From NCBI GenBank assembly GCA_027687465.1, contig JAQCQR010000006.1:62001-126000 (forward strand): DNA of 64,000 nucleotides, given 5' to 3'. Below, one piece after another: positions 54,360 through 62,464 of the stretch. The translations under genes and the position numbers were made by a program. A model generated the notes under the pieces. The model was not told the origin of the DNA and searched no databases. It saw nothing but the letters and a program-made list of their open reading frames with translations. The stretch's first letter is position 1. Every line of letters starts with the position of its first letter. This DNA is from Coriobacteriaceae bacterium AF08-21 (GTDB taxonomy: Bacteria; Actinomycetota; Coriobacteriia; Coriobacteriales; Coriobacteriaceae).

Positions 54360-55124
54360 TTAATCGAGCGCCTGTGCGCGAATCGCCGCGCCGATGGCAC
54401 CGGTAAAGCGAGCCTGGGGCGAGGTGGTCACCGGCGACCCCAGCAGCTCGCCCAACCGCTCCACCACGAAGGCGTTCTCGCACAGGCCACCGGTCAGGTA
54501 GTACGGGGCGCCCGCGGCCTGCCCGGCCATGGTCGCCACGCGCGAGACCACGCTGTCGATCACGCCACGTGCGATGTTCTCGCGCGGCTCACCGCGACCG
54601 ATCAGGCTAATGACCTCACTTTCGGCAAACACCGTGCACATGCTGGAAATCTTGGTAGGCTCGCCGGAACGCGCCAGGTCGGCCATCTGCTGTTGAGAAA
54701 TACCTAGGCGGTCGGCCATGATCTCCAAAAAGCGCCCCGTGCCGGCAGCGCACTTGTCGTTCATGGCAAACTTGGCCACGCGGCCATTTTTAAGCTGAAT
54801 GACCTTGGTGTCCTGGCCGCCCACGTCAATCACCGTGCCGCGATCGCCAAACAGACGCACGGCACCGGCGCCGTGGCAGGTAATCTCGGTCACAACCTTG
54901 TGGGCGTATGGCACAGCCACGCGCCCGTAACCCGTGGCCACCACACGCGCAGAATCGGATGCAACGTCAAAGCCCGCCGCCGCGAGCGCCTCGCGCAACC
55001 TATCGGCGGCATCGACCGAGGAGAACCCGGTTGGCTGCACGCACGTCCACGCCACCGAACCCTCACCATCGACCACAGCAGCCTTAGCCGCCGTAGACCC
55101 GATATCGACCCCGATCCCTATCAT
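54360..55124 (-). CDS. 2-hydroxyacyl-CoA dehydratase activase / double-cubane reductase activator (BcrAD/HgdC family)
   Basis: A 254-residue ASKHA-fold ATPase opening GIGVDIGSTAAKAAVVDG, with DVGGQDTKVIQLKNG and the bridging-cluster cysteines in FAMNDKCAAGTGRF and ISSMCTVFAESEV. Such homodimers hold one [4Fe-4S] cluster and inject a low-potential electron into their partner on ATP hydrolysis. The partners are presumably the two double-cubane proteins just upstream. ATG 55124. A structured element (55184-55277) separates it from the upstream gene. Confidence 0.9.
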   Translation of the reverse strand: MIGIGVDIGSTAAKAAVVDGEGSVAWTCVQPTGFSSVDAADRLREALAAAGFDVASDSARVVATGYGRVAVPYAHKVVTEITCHGAGAVRLFGDRGTVIDVGGQDTKVIQLKNGRVAKFAMNDKCAAGTGRFLEIMADRLGISQQQMADLARSGEPTKISSMCTVFAESEVISLIGRGEPRENIARGVIDSVVSRVATMAGQAAGAPYYLTGGLCENAFVVERLGELLGSPVTTSPQARFTGAIGAAIRAQALD

Positions 55125-55183
55125 GGCTCTCTCCTAATCCAAACATCAAAGACAGCGGCGCGTTCAGGCGCCTTAGCTCTAGG

Positions 55184-55277
55184 TTTCTCAGGTGCCGGAG
55201 GTTGCCCCGAAAGAGGAGCGCGGCGTACTTTGGTACGCAAGCGACGGTTTGAGGGGCAAGATCCGGTGCCTGAGGAA
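55184..55277. ncRNA. Covarying structured element, copy A (before the activase gene)
   Basis: On the plus strand: TTTCTCAGG / CCTGAGGAA, a TG/TG internal loop, CCGGA / TCCGG, the GG/GA loop, TTGCCCC / GGGGCAA, then GAAAGAGGAGCG ... GTTTGA with the cap GCGTAC-TTTG-GTACGC. Paired bases differ from copies B and C but pairing is kept. Confidence 0.65.
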
Positions 55278-55278
55278 G

Positions 55279-56442
55279 CTAGAGGGTTTCGATGAAGGCG
55301 GCGATGCGGGTCTCGATCTGGCCCATGTCGCCGTTGCTGTAGTCGGTCTCGATCTTCATATACGGAATACCCGCACCCTCGACGGCCTCCTGCATGCGCG
55401 CACTCTCCACGTTAAAGGTGTGGCACGCCTGCAGCACGCTCTCCACTACGCCATCGACATGATACTTCTCGCACATGGCCAGCGTGTTTTCCATACGACC
55501 GTCGTTGGGCGTCATGACCGAGCAGTTGATATCCAGGTAGCGGTCGGCGATGGCGCGCAGGATATCGGGAGCATCGGGGTCGATCATCATGGCCGCCGTG
55601 CGCTCACCCGAGCAGTCGTCCATGCACACGACCACGCCGCCATTGGACTCGATAGTACGGCCTATCTTGTTGATCACGCCGCCCACCGGGCAGCCGGTGA
55701 TCAGAATGCGCTTGGCATCCGCCGCAACCGGGCGCTCGCCCGCGTCGTAGGCCTCGCGCAGCTTGGCAACCTTTTGCTCCAGCTGATCCGTATAGGCCTC
55801 GATATCAAAGCTGAACGTACCGGCAAACATGGTGCTCATCAGGTCGACGCCGCTCATGGCCGCCGGCTGGTTAGCCTGCAGCGCAAACATCTCGAGCTGG
55901 GCCGCACGCAAACGGTTGCGACGACGGACGGCGGCGCGCAGGTCATCGTCGGTAATCGTGATGCCGTAGAAGTTCTCGAGCTCCTCCTTGAGTAGGCGGC
56001 ACTCCTCGTACCAGCCTTCACGCTCGTAGGCACGATCGCGACCCTGCGGAAGATGCAGAATGTGCGTGCGCTTGAGCTCGTTGAGTAGCTCGTACATCTT
56101 CTTCTTGCCGTCGCAGGTGGTCTCGCCGATGATCATGTCGCTAAAGTACGTAAACGGGCACTTTTGCGAGTAGGCAAAACCGTAGGTCGACTTGATGAGC
56201 GGGCACAGGTTTGCCGGCAGCACCTTCTCGGCCTCGGGAATCACCTCATCGGACGTACCGCACAGAGCGACACTTGCGGCCCCCGCGGCATCGATAATCT
56301 CGAGCGGCGTATAGCTGCACAAAAAGCCGACCAGGCGATTACGCGCCTGCTTATAATCCTTGACGCGAATAAACGCCGCTTTGCGTTGCTCGTTGAACTC
56401 CTCAAACGTGCGCGGCAACGGCTGCTCAATATTTTCCGACAT
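55279..56442 (-). CDS. 2-hydroxyacyl-CoA dehydratase / double-cubane-cluster family protein (paralogue 2)
   Basis: A 387-residue protein of the HgdB/FldB/DCCP family. Cysteines expected to bind iron-sulfur clusters occur in [29 protein letters not shown] and [12 protein letters not shown], with ILITGCPVG and [10 protein letters not shown] in the second half. The set matches double-cubane-cluster proteins (YjiM-like) that catalyse hard ATP-driven reductions; the substrate is unknown. ATG 56442 has AGGAG four bases upstream. The longer frame to 56802 lies antisense to sense of the upstream gene and is rejected. A paralogue is encoded immediately upstream. Confidence 0.87.
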   Translation of the reverse strand: MSENIEQPLPRTFEEFNEQRKAAFIRVKDYKQARNRLVGFLCSYTPLEIIDAAGAASVALCGTSDEVIPEAEKVLPANLCPLIKSTYGFAYSQKCPFTYFSDMIIGETTCDGKKKMYELLNELKRTHILHLPQGRDRAYEREGWYEECRLLKEELENFYGITITDDDLRAAVRRRNRLRAAQLEMFALQANQPAAMSGVDLMSTMFAGTFSFDIEAYTDQLEQKVAKLREAYDAGERPVAADAKRILITGCPVGGVINKIGRTIESNGGVVVCMDDCSGERTAAMMIDPDAPDILRAIADRYLDINCSVMTPNDGRMENTLAMCEKYHVDGVVESVLQACHTFNVESARMQEAVEGAGIPYMKIETDYSNGDMGQIETRIAAFIETL

Positions 56443-56480
56443 ATAACTCCTTAACAAACCTTTTAACCAACCAAGGAAAC

Positions 56481-56580
56481 GGCTTTCCCAGGTGCCCGAG
56501 GTTGCCGTGAAAGAGGAGCGTCGCGTACTTTGATTCGCAGGCGACGGTTTGAACGGCAAGATCGGGTGCCTGGGAAAGCC
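56481..56580. ncRNA. Covarying structured element, copy B (between the two double-cubane genes)
   Basis: On the plus strand: GGCTTTCCCAGG / CCTGGGAAAGCC (12 bp, perfect), TG/TG loop, CCCGA / TCGGG, GG/GA loop, TTGCCGT / ACGGCAA, then GAAAGAGGAGCG ... GTTTGA with GTCGC / GCGAC. It shares unpaired bases with copy A and has compensatory changes in every stem. Confidence 0.65.
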
Positions 56581-56596
56581 GCCGGGACGGATAGCC

Positions 56597-57880
56597 CTAA
56601 ATGGTTTCCAAGAAAGCCTCAATCCTGGTTTGCAGTTGGCCTGCATCCTCGCCGGCGTAGTCGGTCGTGATGTGCATAAACGGAATGCCGGCCTCCTCGG
56701 CGGCCTTCTCCACGGCAAACGACTCCATCTCGTAGAGCGTGCAGAACTGCAGGGCCACGTCGACAATGCCGTCGGCATGCAGGTCCTTGGCCATCTGAAC
56801 AATGTCCTTCATACGCTGATCGTTGGGCGTAAAGACGGCACAGTTGATCTTAAAGTAGCGCTCGGCGATAGCATCGAGCATCTCGTCAACCGTCTCACCG
56901 GACTCATCGACCAAGTCCTTGTAATAGCGCGAACCCGTGCAGGACTCCTCGCCCACCACAACGCCGCCGGCCTTCTCGATGAGGTTGAACAGCTTCCAGT
57001 TGGGCACAGCCATGGGCGTGCCGGTGTACAGGATGCGCTTGGTTCCCTTGGGCGCCACGCCCTCTCCGGCCTCGACACGCTGCTCACACTCGGCCGCCAT
57101 ATCGTTGATGGCTCCGGTCAGACGCGGCGTGTCGTCCATAAAGGCGGCCTGAACGGTCAGCAGGCTGTCGAGACCGCTAATGGGCGCTGGGTCGGCAGCG
57201 CGCGTGGCAGCGAGGCGCTGCAGGGCGCGACGCTTCTCATTGACGGCGCGGATGGCGGCCTTCAGACGCTCAGGCGTAATCGTGACGCCGCACTCTTCCT
57301 CAATCTTGGCAGCAAGCTTTTTAACCTCGGCCTTCCAGGTCACGAGCGTCGACTCGTCGTGCACGTTGGGAATATCCATGACGTACATGTTCTTTTGCGT
57401 GGCAAAAAACTCGTAGGCCTTCTTCTTGCCATCACAGGTGTTCTCGCCTACCACCAAGTCACTCGACTCGATGTAGGGGCAGACCTCACCCAGCTTAAAG
57501 CCGGCAAAGCTCTTGATAAGCGGACAAGTGTTGCGCGGCAAGTGCTCCTCGACCTTGTCCGTTGCCCAATCGGCACCCGAGCACAGACCAACGGGAATGC
57601 CGTCACAGGCAAGCACGATCTCCTCAGGCACGTACACGCAGAACGAGCCCACGATTTTGGTGGCCTCGCCAGCCTCCTTCTTGTCGAGCATCTCCTTAAT
57701 GCGGCCGCTATGGATGTTGGTGGCCACAAAGTCCAAGTAGGACGTGGACTTGGGGCGGTTGTTCTGCGACAGGAACATGTCCCCGTACATCTGGCCCACG
57801 GCGCCCAGCAGCATATCGTGGTCGGCAAGATTCATGCCGAGGCTCTCCCACATCGGATGAAAATCGAATTCTTCAGCCAT
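56597..57880 (-). CDS. Double-cubane-cluster-containing anaerobic reductase (paralogue 1)
   Basis: A 427-residue protein with the same family layout as its downstream paralogue: [66 protein letters not shown] and [10 protein letters not shown]. It is about 40 residues longer, mostly at the N-terminus. Double-cubane proteins carry two [4Fe-4S] clusters bridged by sulfide and are reduced by an ATP-driven activase, encoded two genes downstream. ATG 57880 follows GAGGGG. Two short reading frames with an exceptionally strong ribosome site precede it. Confidence 0.88.
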   Translation of the reverse strand: MAEEFDFHPMWESLGMNLADHDMLLGAVGQMYGDMFLSQNNRPKSTSYLDFVATNIHSGRIKEMLDKKEAGEATKIVGSFCVYVPEEIVLACDGIPVGLCSGADWATDKVEEHLPRNTCPLIKSFAGFKLGEVCPYIESSDLVVGENTCDGKKKAYEFFATQKNMYVMDIPNVHDESTLVTWKAEVKKLAAKIEEECGVTITPERLKAAIRAVNEKRRALQRLAATRAADPAPISGLDSLLTVQAAFMDDTPRLTGAINDMAAECEQRVEAGEGVAPKGTKRILYTGTPMAVPNWKLFNLIEKAGGVVVGEESCTGSRYYKDLVDESGETVDEMLDAIAERYFKINCAVFTPNDQRMKDIVQMAKDLHADGIVDVALQFCTLYEMESFAVEKAAEEAGIPFMHITTDYAGEDAGQLQTRIEAFLETI

Positions 57881-58271
57881 AACGGTTCCCCTCTCGAACC
57901 AAAAACGGATAACAGCGGTATCGATGCACGACGGACGGCGATTGCCCGGCCGTGCTCAAACCCGGAATTTTAGGGAACCTGCTTTGCGGTCGATGATTTA
58001 GTTGTGCGTCGTCTCTCCCGGAGCCGTGAACATACCTGCTCATATGCGACTCCGAGCCATATGCTGGGCGCGCGCGGCAACGCGGCGAATGTATGTCGTC
58101 TGCGGCATGTGCGCACCCTCCTTAACCAGTCGAGGTCAACTATATCAACGGTCATCGCCCCTGCGAACACCGTTGACATTCGTACGACAGCCTCGTGTGC
58201 CGTCGTTTAATAAATAATTATCTTGATTGATAAGAGTTTGTCATCCTTCATTCGGCGAACGGCAAGACAAA
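57881..58271 (-). other. Leader region of the double-cubane/selD operon with a 22-residue ORF
   Basis: A short ORF at 58040-58108 starts ATG after AAGGAGG (eight bases away) and encodes MPQTTYIRRVAARAQHMARS plus two residues. Its stop overlaps another ATG (ATGA, 58043) that opens a 56-codon frame running into the start of the double-cubane gene at 57880. The second frame has no family signature. The strong ribosome site suggests a real leader peptide, but no terminator or known attenuator is evident. Confidence 0.4.
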
Positions 58272-58298
58272 GCCGCCGAGGCTTATATCCCCGACGGC
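58272..58298 (-). terminator. Terminator after modC
   Basis: GCCGCCGAGG (58272-58281) pairs over ten positions, two of them G-U, with CCCCGACGGC (58289-58298), loop of seven. The minus strand continues TTTGTCTT. Confidence 0.65.
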
Positions 58299-58309
58299 AT
58301 TACCCGGCG

Positions 58310-59380
58310 CTATCGACAAACCAAGTGGATCTTACTCGCATCGAAGTGCATGCGCAGGGTCTCGTCGGCCTGCGGCAGCCCGTCGGCAGCTACGTTCACT
58401 TTGTTGACCTTCCACTGCAGGCGCGTCGGCGCATCGACACGTGGCACGTCCAACAGCACCAAGCGCTCAAAACGCGAATCGCTCACGCGAGCCACATGCA
58501 GGTCGTAGCTGTTACGACCCCGCTCTGCGCGGTTGTCCATATGGAAGTAGCTCGCACGAATACCGAGGTACGCCACGTTATCGGGAACCTCATGGCCCAC
58601 GTTGAAGGTCATGCCCCAGTCGAGGGCCTCAACTTCCTCGTCGCCGATCTTACGCGCGCGGCTCGTATTCTTGCAGCCCGTCAGGCGCAGCGCAGCCAAG
58701 GTTTGCGGCCGGCGGACCACGTCCTCGACGGAGCCGATCTCCTCCACATGCCCGTTATGCATCACGCAAATGCGCTCGCACAGGCGGCATGCCTCGTCAA
58801 TATCGTGGCTCACGTAGAGCACGGTACGGTTACAGACGTCGAACAGGTCGAGCATGTTCTGCTCAAGCGCGCTCTTGAGATACGCGTCGAGCGCGCTCAT
58901 GGGCTCGTCGAACATAAAAATGCCCGGGTGTGCCGCCACCATGCGAGCAAGCGCCACACGCTGCTGCTGGCCGCCCGAGAGGCGCGCGGGATAACGGTCG
59001 GCAAAGTCGGCCAGTCCAAAGATACCCAAGTAGCGCTCGGCAAGTTGTCTGCGCGCTGCGGCGTCGCCTGCACCCTCAACGCCGGCACATACGTTATCGG
59101 CCACCGTCATGTTTGGAAACAGCTGATAGCTTTGAAACATCAGGGCGCATTTTCGCTCCTGGGGCGAAAGGTTGATGCCCGTCGCAGAGTCAAAAAAGGT
59201 CACGCCGTTGACGACGATCTTGCCCTCGTCGGGTGCCTCCACGCCGGCAATGCAGCGCAGCGTGCAGCTCTTGCCGCAACCCGAGGCGCCCAGCAGCGCC
59301 ACACGCTCCTCGCCGGCATCGAGCTGAATGTCGAGGGTAAAGCCGGGATAGCGCTTTTTGATATCCAAGACAAGCGACAT
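58310..59380 (-). CDS. modC: Molybdate (sulfate/metal) ABC transporter ATP-binding protein
   Basis: A 356-residue ABC ATPase: Walker A LLGASGCGKSCTLR, the signature RLSGGQQQRVALARM, Walker B GIFMFDEPMSALD, the H-loop in VLYVSHDIDEA, and a C-terminal regulatory extension of about 130 residues. It powers uptake of molybdate or a similar oxyanion through ModB. ATG 59380. It lies four bases after modB. Molybdate rather than tungstate or sulfate is inferred from the nearby molybdenum cofactor genes. Confidence 0.88.
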   Translation of the reverse strand: MSLVLDIKKRYPGFTLDIQLDAGEERVALLGASGCGKSCTLRCIAGVEAPDEGKIVVNGVTFFDSATGINLSPQERKCALMFQSYQLFPNMTVADNVCAGVEGAGDAAARRQLAERYLGIFGLADFADRYPARLSGGQQQRVALARMVAAHPGIFMFDEPMSALDAYLKSALEQNMLDLFDVCNRTVLYVSHDIDEACRLCERICVMHNGHVEEIGSVEDVVRRPQTLAALRLTGCKNTSRARKIGDEEVEALDWGMTFNVGHEVPDNVAYLGIRASYFHMDNRAERGRNSYDLHVARVSDSRFERLVLLDVPRVDAPTRLQWKVNKVNVAADGLPQADETLRMHFDASKIHLVCR

Positions 59381-59383
59381 GGT

Positions 59384-60826
59384 CTATCGACCTCCCTTCG
59401 AGACGGCGTCATCGCGCATAAGCTCGGCCAGCGCCTCGCGATCGATACGCAAGGCATCGCCGCCCGCCGGGTCGAGCGAATCGCCCTGTCCGGCGAGATC
59501 TTTGGCCTGTTTGCGCTCTGCACGGGAGAGACCACGCTCGCGATACTTTTGCGAATGCGCCGTATACATGTTGATGAACAGAATGACCAGGAAGCTGAAC
59601 GCAATTACGACCACGACCCAAAAGAGGGCCACCGACGTATTGCCGCCCATCCATTCAAAGTAAATCGCAATCGGAATGGTCTGCGTAATACCGGCATAGT
59701 TGCCCGCAAAGAACAGCGTGCAGCCAAACTCTCCCATGGCGCGGGCAAAGGCGAGGACCGTACCGGCGGCAATAGAAGGCCACCCAAGGGGCATCATAAG
59801 CCTGGTAAAGATGCGGCGCTCGGACCAGCCCAGGGTTCGCGCGGCGTCGAGCATCTGCGTGTCGAGGCTCTCGAAGGCTCCGAGTGCCGTACGATAGACG
59901 AGCGGGAACGACACAACGACAGCCGAAATGACCGCCGCGGGCCACGTAAAGACAAGCGAGACGCCGTGCGCGATGAGCCACTGGCCCACCCCGGTCGAGC
60001 GGCCAAACAGCATGAGGAGCAGAAAGCCGCAGACCGTGGGCGGCAGCACCATAGGAATCGTAAAGACCGAATCGAGCAGGCCCTTGATGCGACTCGAGGT
60101 ACCCATAGTCTTCCACGCGGCGAACAGGCCCAGCGCAAAGGAAATCAGCAGGGCAAGGCCGCTCGTTTTAATGGACACCCAAAACGGGCGATAGTCGATG
60201 TCGCCCAAAAAGGAGGCCAGAAAGGTCAAGGGCCCCTGCTCATCCCGTAACACGACAGACGATGCTTCTACCATTTGAGCGCTATCAAGCCAACGCGCGC
60301 CGCCCTTGACATCACCCGAGGCTGATGCAATCACCACATAGCGGTCCCCATCCGCACCGCGTTCGTCAAAGCCATAGGTATACCCGCCGGCATCAAACGT
60401 TGTTTCCGCCGTGACATACCAAGGAAGATCCACGTCCCCTAGCCGCGCACCTCCCATGCAGTTTGCGCTGTCGAGCTCACAGACGAGGGCCTTAAGACCC
60501 GATACGCACTCGCTATCCTGCGGATCCAATCCATACTTCTCGACCGCTTTGGGCGATACCCACACCACAACGCGATCGGCAGCAGGCGCCACCACAAGGT
60601 CCACGTCCTCGTCAACGGGAAACCGGTAGCCCTCAGGCTGGCCCTCCATGGCACGAGCGGTCCCCTTGGCCAGCCGCTCAAAACCCTCGATCCCATAGGA
60701 AAGCCCATGAGCGGTCGCAGCAACCTGGGCCCCGTCCTCAGTGTCCCCAGCAAACGCAAATCCCGGCACCCAGCAAAGCGCGAAGGTCAAAGCGCAGGCG
60801 ACAAGCATGCGGAATCTATTAAGCAC
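59384..60826 (-). CDS. modB: Molybdate ABC transporter permease with large N-terminal extracytoplasmic domain
   Basis: GTG 60826 has GGAG six bases upstream and opens a signal sequence (MLNRFRMLVACALTFALCW, ending FAFAG). About 180 residues of predicted external, ligand-binding-like sequence follow. The classical ModB permease starts near residue 210 (PFWVSIKTSGLALLISFALG) and carries the EAA loop (LDAARTLGWSERRIFTRLMMPLGWPSI). A normal ModB is about 225-260 residues, so this 480-residue form has an unusual added domain. A Lys/Asp-rich cytoplasmic tail of about 60 residues follows the last helix. Confidence 0.82.
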   Translation of the reverse strand: MLNRFRMLVACALTFALCWVPGFAFAGDTEDGAQVAATAHGLSYGIEGFERLAKGTARAMEGQPEGYRFPVDEDVDLVVAPAADRVVVWVSPKAVEKYGLDPQDSECVSGLKALVCELDSANCMGGARLGDVDLPWYVTAETTFDAGGYTYGFDERGADGDRYVVIASASGDVKGGARWLDSAQMVEASSVVLRDEQGPLTFLASFLGDIDYRPFWVSIKTSGLALLISFALGLFAAWKTMGTSSRIKGLLDSVFTIPMVLPPTVCGFLLLMLFGRSTGVGQWLIAHGVSLVFTWPAAVISAVVVSFPLVYRTALGAFESLDTQMLDAARTLGWSERRIFTRLMMPLGWPSIAAGTVLAFARAMGEFGCTLFFAGNYAGITQTIPIAIYFEWMGGNTSVALFWVVVVIAFSFLVILFINMYTAHSQKYRERGLSRAERKQAKDLAGQGDSLDPAGGDALRIDREALAELMRDDAVSKGGR

Positions 60827-60894
60827 GAAAAGCTCCAAGCGAATACAAGGACGGAGTGAAACACAAAACGATGGAATTATCGCGCCAAGCCGCA

Positions 60895-61770
60895 CTACGC
60901 GGAAAGCTCAAAGCCGTACTTAGCCCAAATCTTCTGAGCCTTCTTGTTGGACAGGCAAAAGTCGATGAACGCCTTGGCTTCGTCGGCATGCTCGGAGCTC
61001 TCGGCAACGGCACCCGGGTACACGACGGGCTTATGCGAATCCTCAGGGCACACGAAGGCCTCCTCGATGCCGTCGTAGCGGAAGATGTCGGAGCTATAGA
61101 CAAAGCCAGCCACGCAGTCGCCTGTGGACACATAAGCGGCGGCGGTACCAACTTTGTCTGCCAGTGCGACCTTGTCGGCGATCTCGGGCGCATACTCGCC
61201 GTCGTCGCCCTCGGTGCCGGTATAGAGGCCCACGGAAGCCAGCGCCTGGTTGGCGTACTTGCCGGCGGGGACGGTCTTAGCGTCGCCAATGGCGATCTTG
61301 CCGTCCAGATTCGCGACGTCGGCAATGGCCTCGACCTTGGTATCGGAGCCCTCGGCGCGAACGATCACAAGGTCGTTGACAAACATGTCCTCTCGCGTGC
61401 CTGTATCGACGAGCTCGACGGTCTCAGCGTCATCCATGGTGCCCTTGGAAGCGGTGATGAGCACGTCGACCGTGGCACCGGCACGCATCTGCTCAACGAG
61501 GTCGCCGGACGCCTTAAACTGCGTGTCGGCAAAGGTGGTACCGGTCTGCTCGGTGTAGAGCTTCTGAACCTCGGGCAAAGCCTTCTCGAGCGAGTTGGCG
61601 GCAAAGACCTGCAGCTCGACGGCTTCCTTCTTGGAAGAGGCCTTGGCGGAGCCGGCATCGGAGCCGGTCGCCTCAGGCTCCTTGTTGCCGGAGCAGCCGG
61701 CAAGCCCAAGGCCGGCAGCGGCGACAGCGGAGAGTGAGACGAATCCGCGGCGAGAAACCATATCGAACAT
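60895..61770 (-). CDS. modA: Molybdate ABC transporter substrate-binding lipoprotein
   Basis: A 291-residue lipoprotein. A signal sequence with a twin-arginine start (SRRGFVSLSAVAAAG) is followed by the lipobox LAGC, a Ser/Ala-rich linker and a class D binding-protein fold (LQVFAANSLEKALPEVQKLY, VDVLITASKGTMDDA, KIAIGDAKTVPAGKYANQAL). These phrases match ModA. The ATG at 61770 has AAAGGG six bases upstream. Promoter with an Fe-regulator-like box at 61831-61866. It captures molybdate for ModBC. Confidence 0.9.
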   Translation of the reverse strand: MFDMVSRRGFVSLSAVAAAGLGLAGCSGNKEPEATGSDAGSAKASSKKEAVELQVFAANSLEKALPEVQKLYTEQTGTTFADTQFKASGDLVEQMRAGATVDVLITASKGTMDDAETVELVDTGTREDMFVNDLVIVRAEGSDTKVEAIADVANLDGKIAIGDAKTVPAGKYANQALASVGLYTGTEGDDGEYAPEIADKVALADKVGTAAAYVSTGDCVAGFVYSSDIFRYDGIEEAFVCPEDSHKPVVYPGAVAESSEHADEAKAFIDFCLSNKKAQKIWAKYGFELSA

Positions 61771-61830
61771 GTTCAACCCTTTCGTACCTTGTGCCCGGGT
61801 ACCCCACCGCGGGCTTTATTCTGTAATTTG

Positions 61831-61883
61831 ATTATACTTCGATGCGAATAATGATTATGAGAAATTATTCTCGTCTGAGAATA
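61831..61883 (-). promoter_or_regulatory. modA promoter with Fur-like and palindromic boxes
   Basis: TATAAT lies at 61831-61836. Overlapping the -35 region is AATAATGATTATGAGAA (61848-61864), similar to the Fur consensus around TAATGATTAT. A second palindrome TATTCTC-GTCT-GAGAATA lies next to it (61866-61883). A metal- or oxyanion-responsive repressor could act here. ModE-type consensus is not seen. Confidence 0.45.
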
Positions 61884-61974
61884 TAGTTTCAAGCATGCCT
61901 ACAGAATGCCGTCCCCTTGGGCGCAAATAAAAGGCGGAGCAGCCGTTCAGGTCGCTCCGCCGCAGGTAAACCGC

Positions 61975-62454
61975 TTAGTTGGTATGTCCGCCGCCCGCTG
62001 TCATCTGAGCCGCATGCTCCAGCTGGTCCGCTATGGCCTCCCAGCTTTCGCGGGCGGCCTTCGTAGAACCGGGAAAGTTTACGACAAGTGTATGACCTCG
62101 TTGCATGCAAATAGCGCGCGAGAGCATAGCGCGGCGCGTCTTGGTCATGGAGTACGCACGGATTGCCTCTGCAATACCCGGCACATCGCGATCGCAGACG
62201 GCACGCGTCGCCTCGGGCGTCACATCGCGCATCGAAAGCCCCGTGCCGCCGCAGGTGAGCACGACATTGGCGTGGCACTCATCGGCGGCTTCCACAATGG
62301 CATCACCGATCTCGCTGACGTCGTCGCGCACGACCAGATGTGAAACGACCGTCCAGCCCTGCGCCTCGATAAGTTCCTCGAGTGCGGCTCCAGCCTCGTC
62401 CTGGGCAAGGTCCCGCGTATCCGAACACGTCACGATCGATATCTTCAGCTCCAT
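61975..62454 (-). CDS. mog: Molybdopterin adenylyltransferase-like protein (MogA/MoaB)
   Basis: A 159-residue protein with the fold of MogA/MoaB: SIVTCSDTRDLAQDEAG, VVLTCGGTGLSMRDVTPEAT and VNFPGSTKAARESW. It adenylates molybdopterin before molybdate insertion by MoeA, encoded immediately upstream. ATG 62454 has GGAGG six bases upstream. MogA and MoaB cannot be told apart with certainty by eye. Confidence 0.9.
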   Translation of the reverse strand: MELKISIVTCSDTRDLAQDEAGAALEELIEAQGWTVVSHLVVRDDVSEIGDAIVEAADECHANVVLTCGGTGLSMRDVTPEATRAVCDRDVPGIAEAIRAYSMTKTRRAMLSRAICMQRGHTLVVNFPGSTKAARESWEAIADQLEHAAQMTAGGGHTN

Positions 62455-62464
62455 AGCATTCCTC

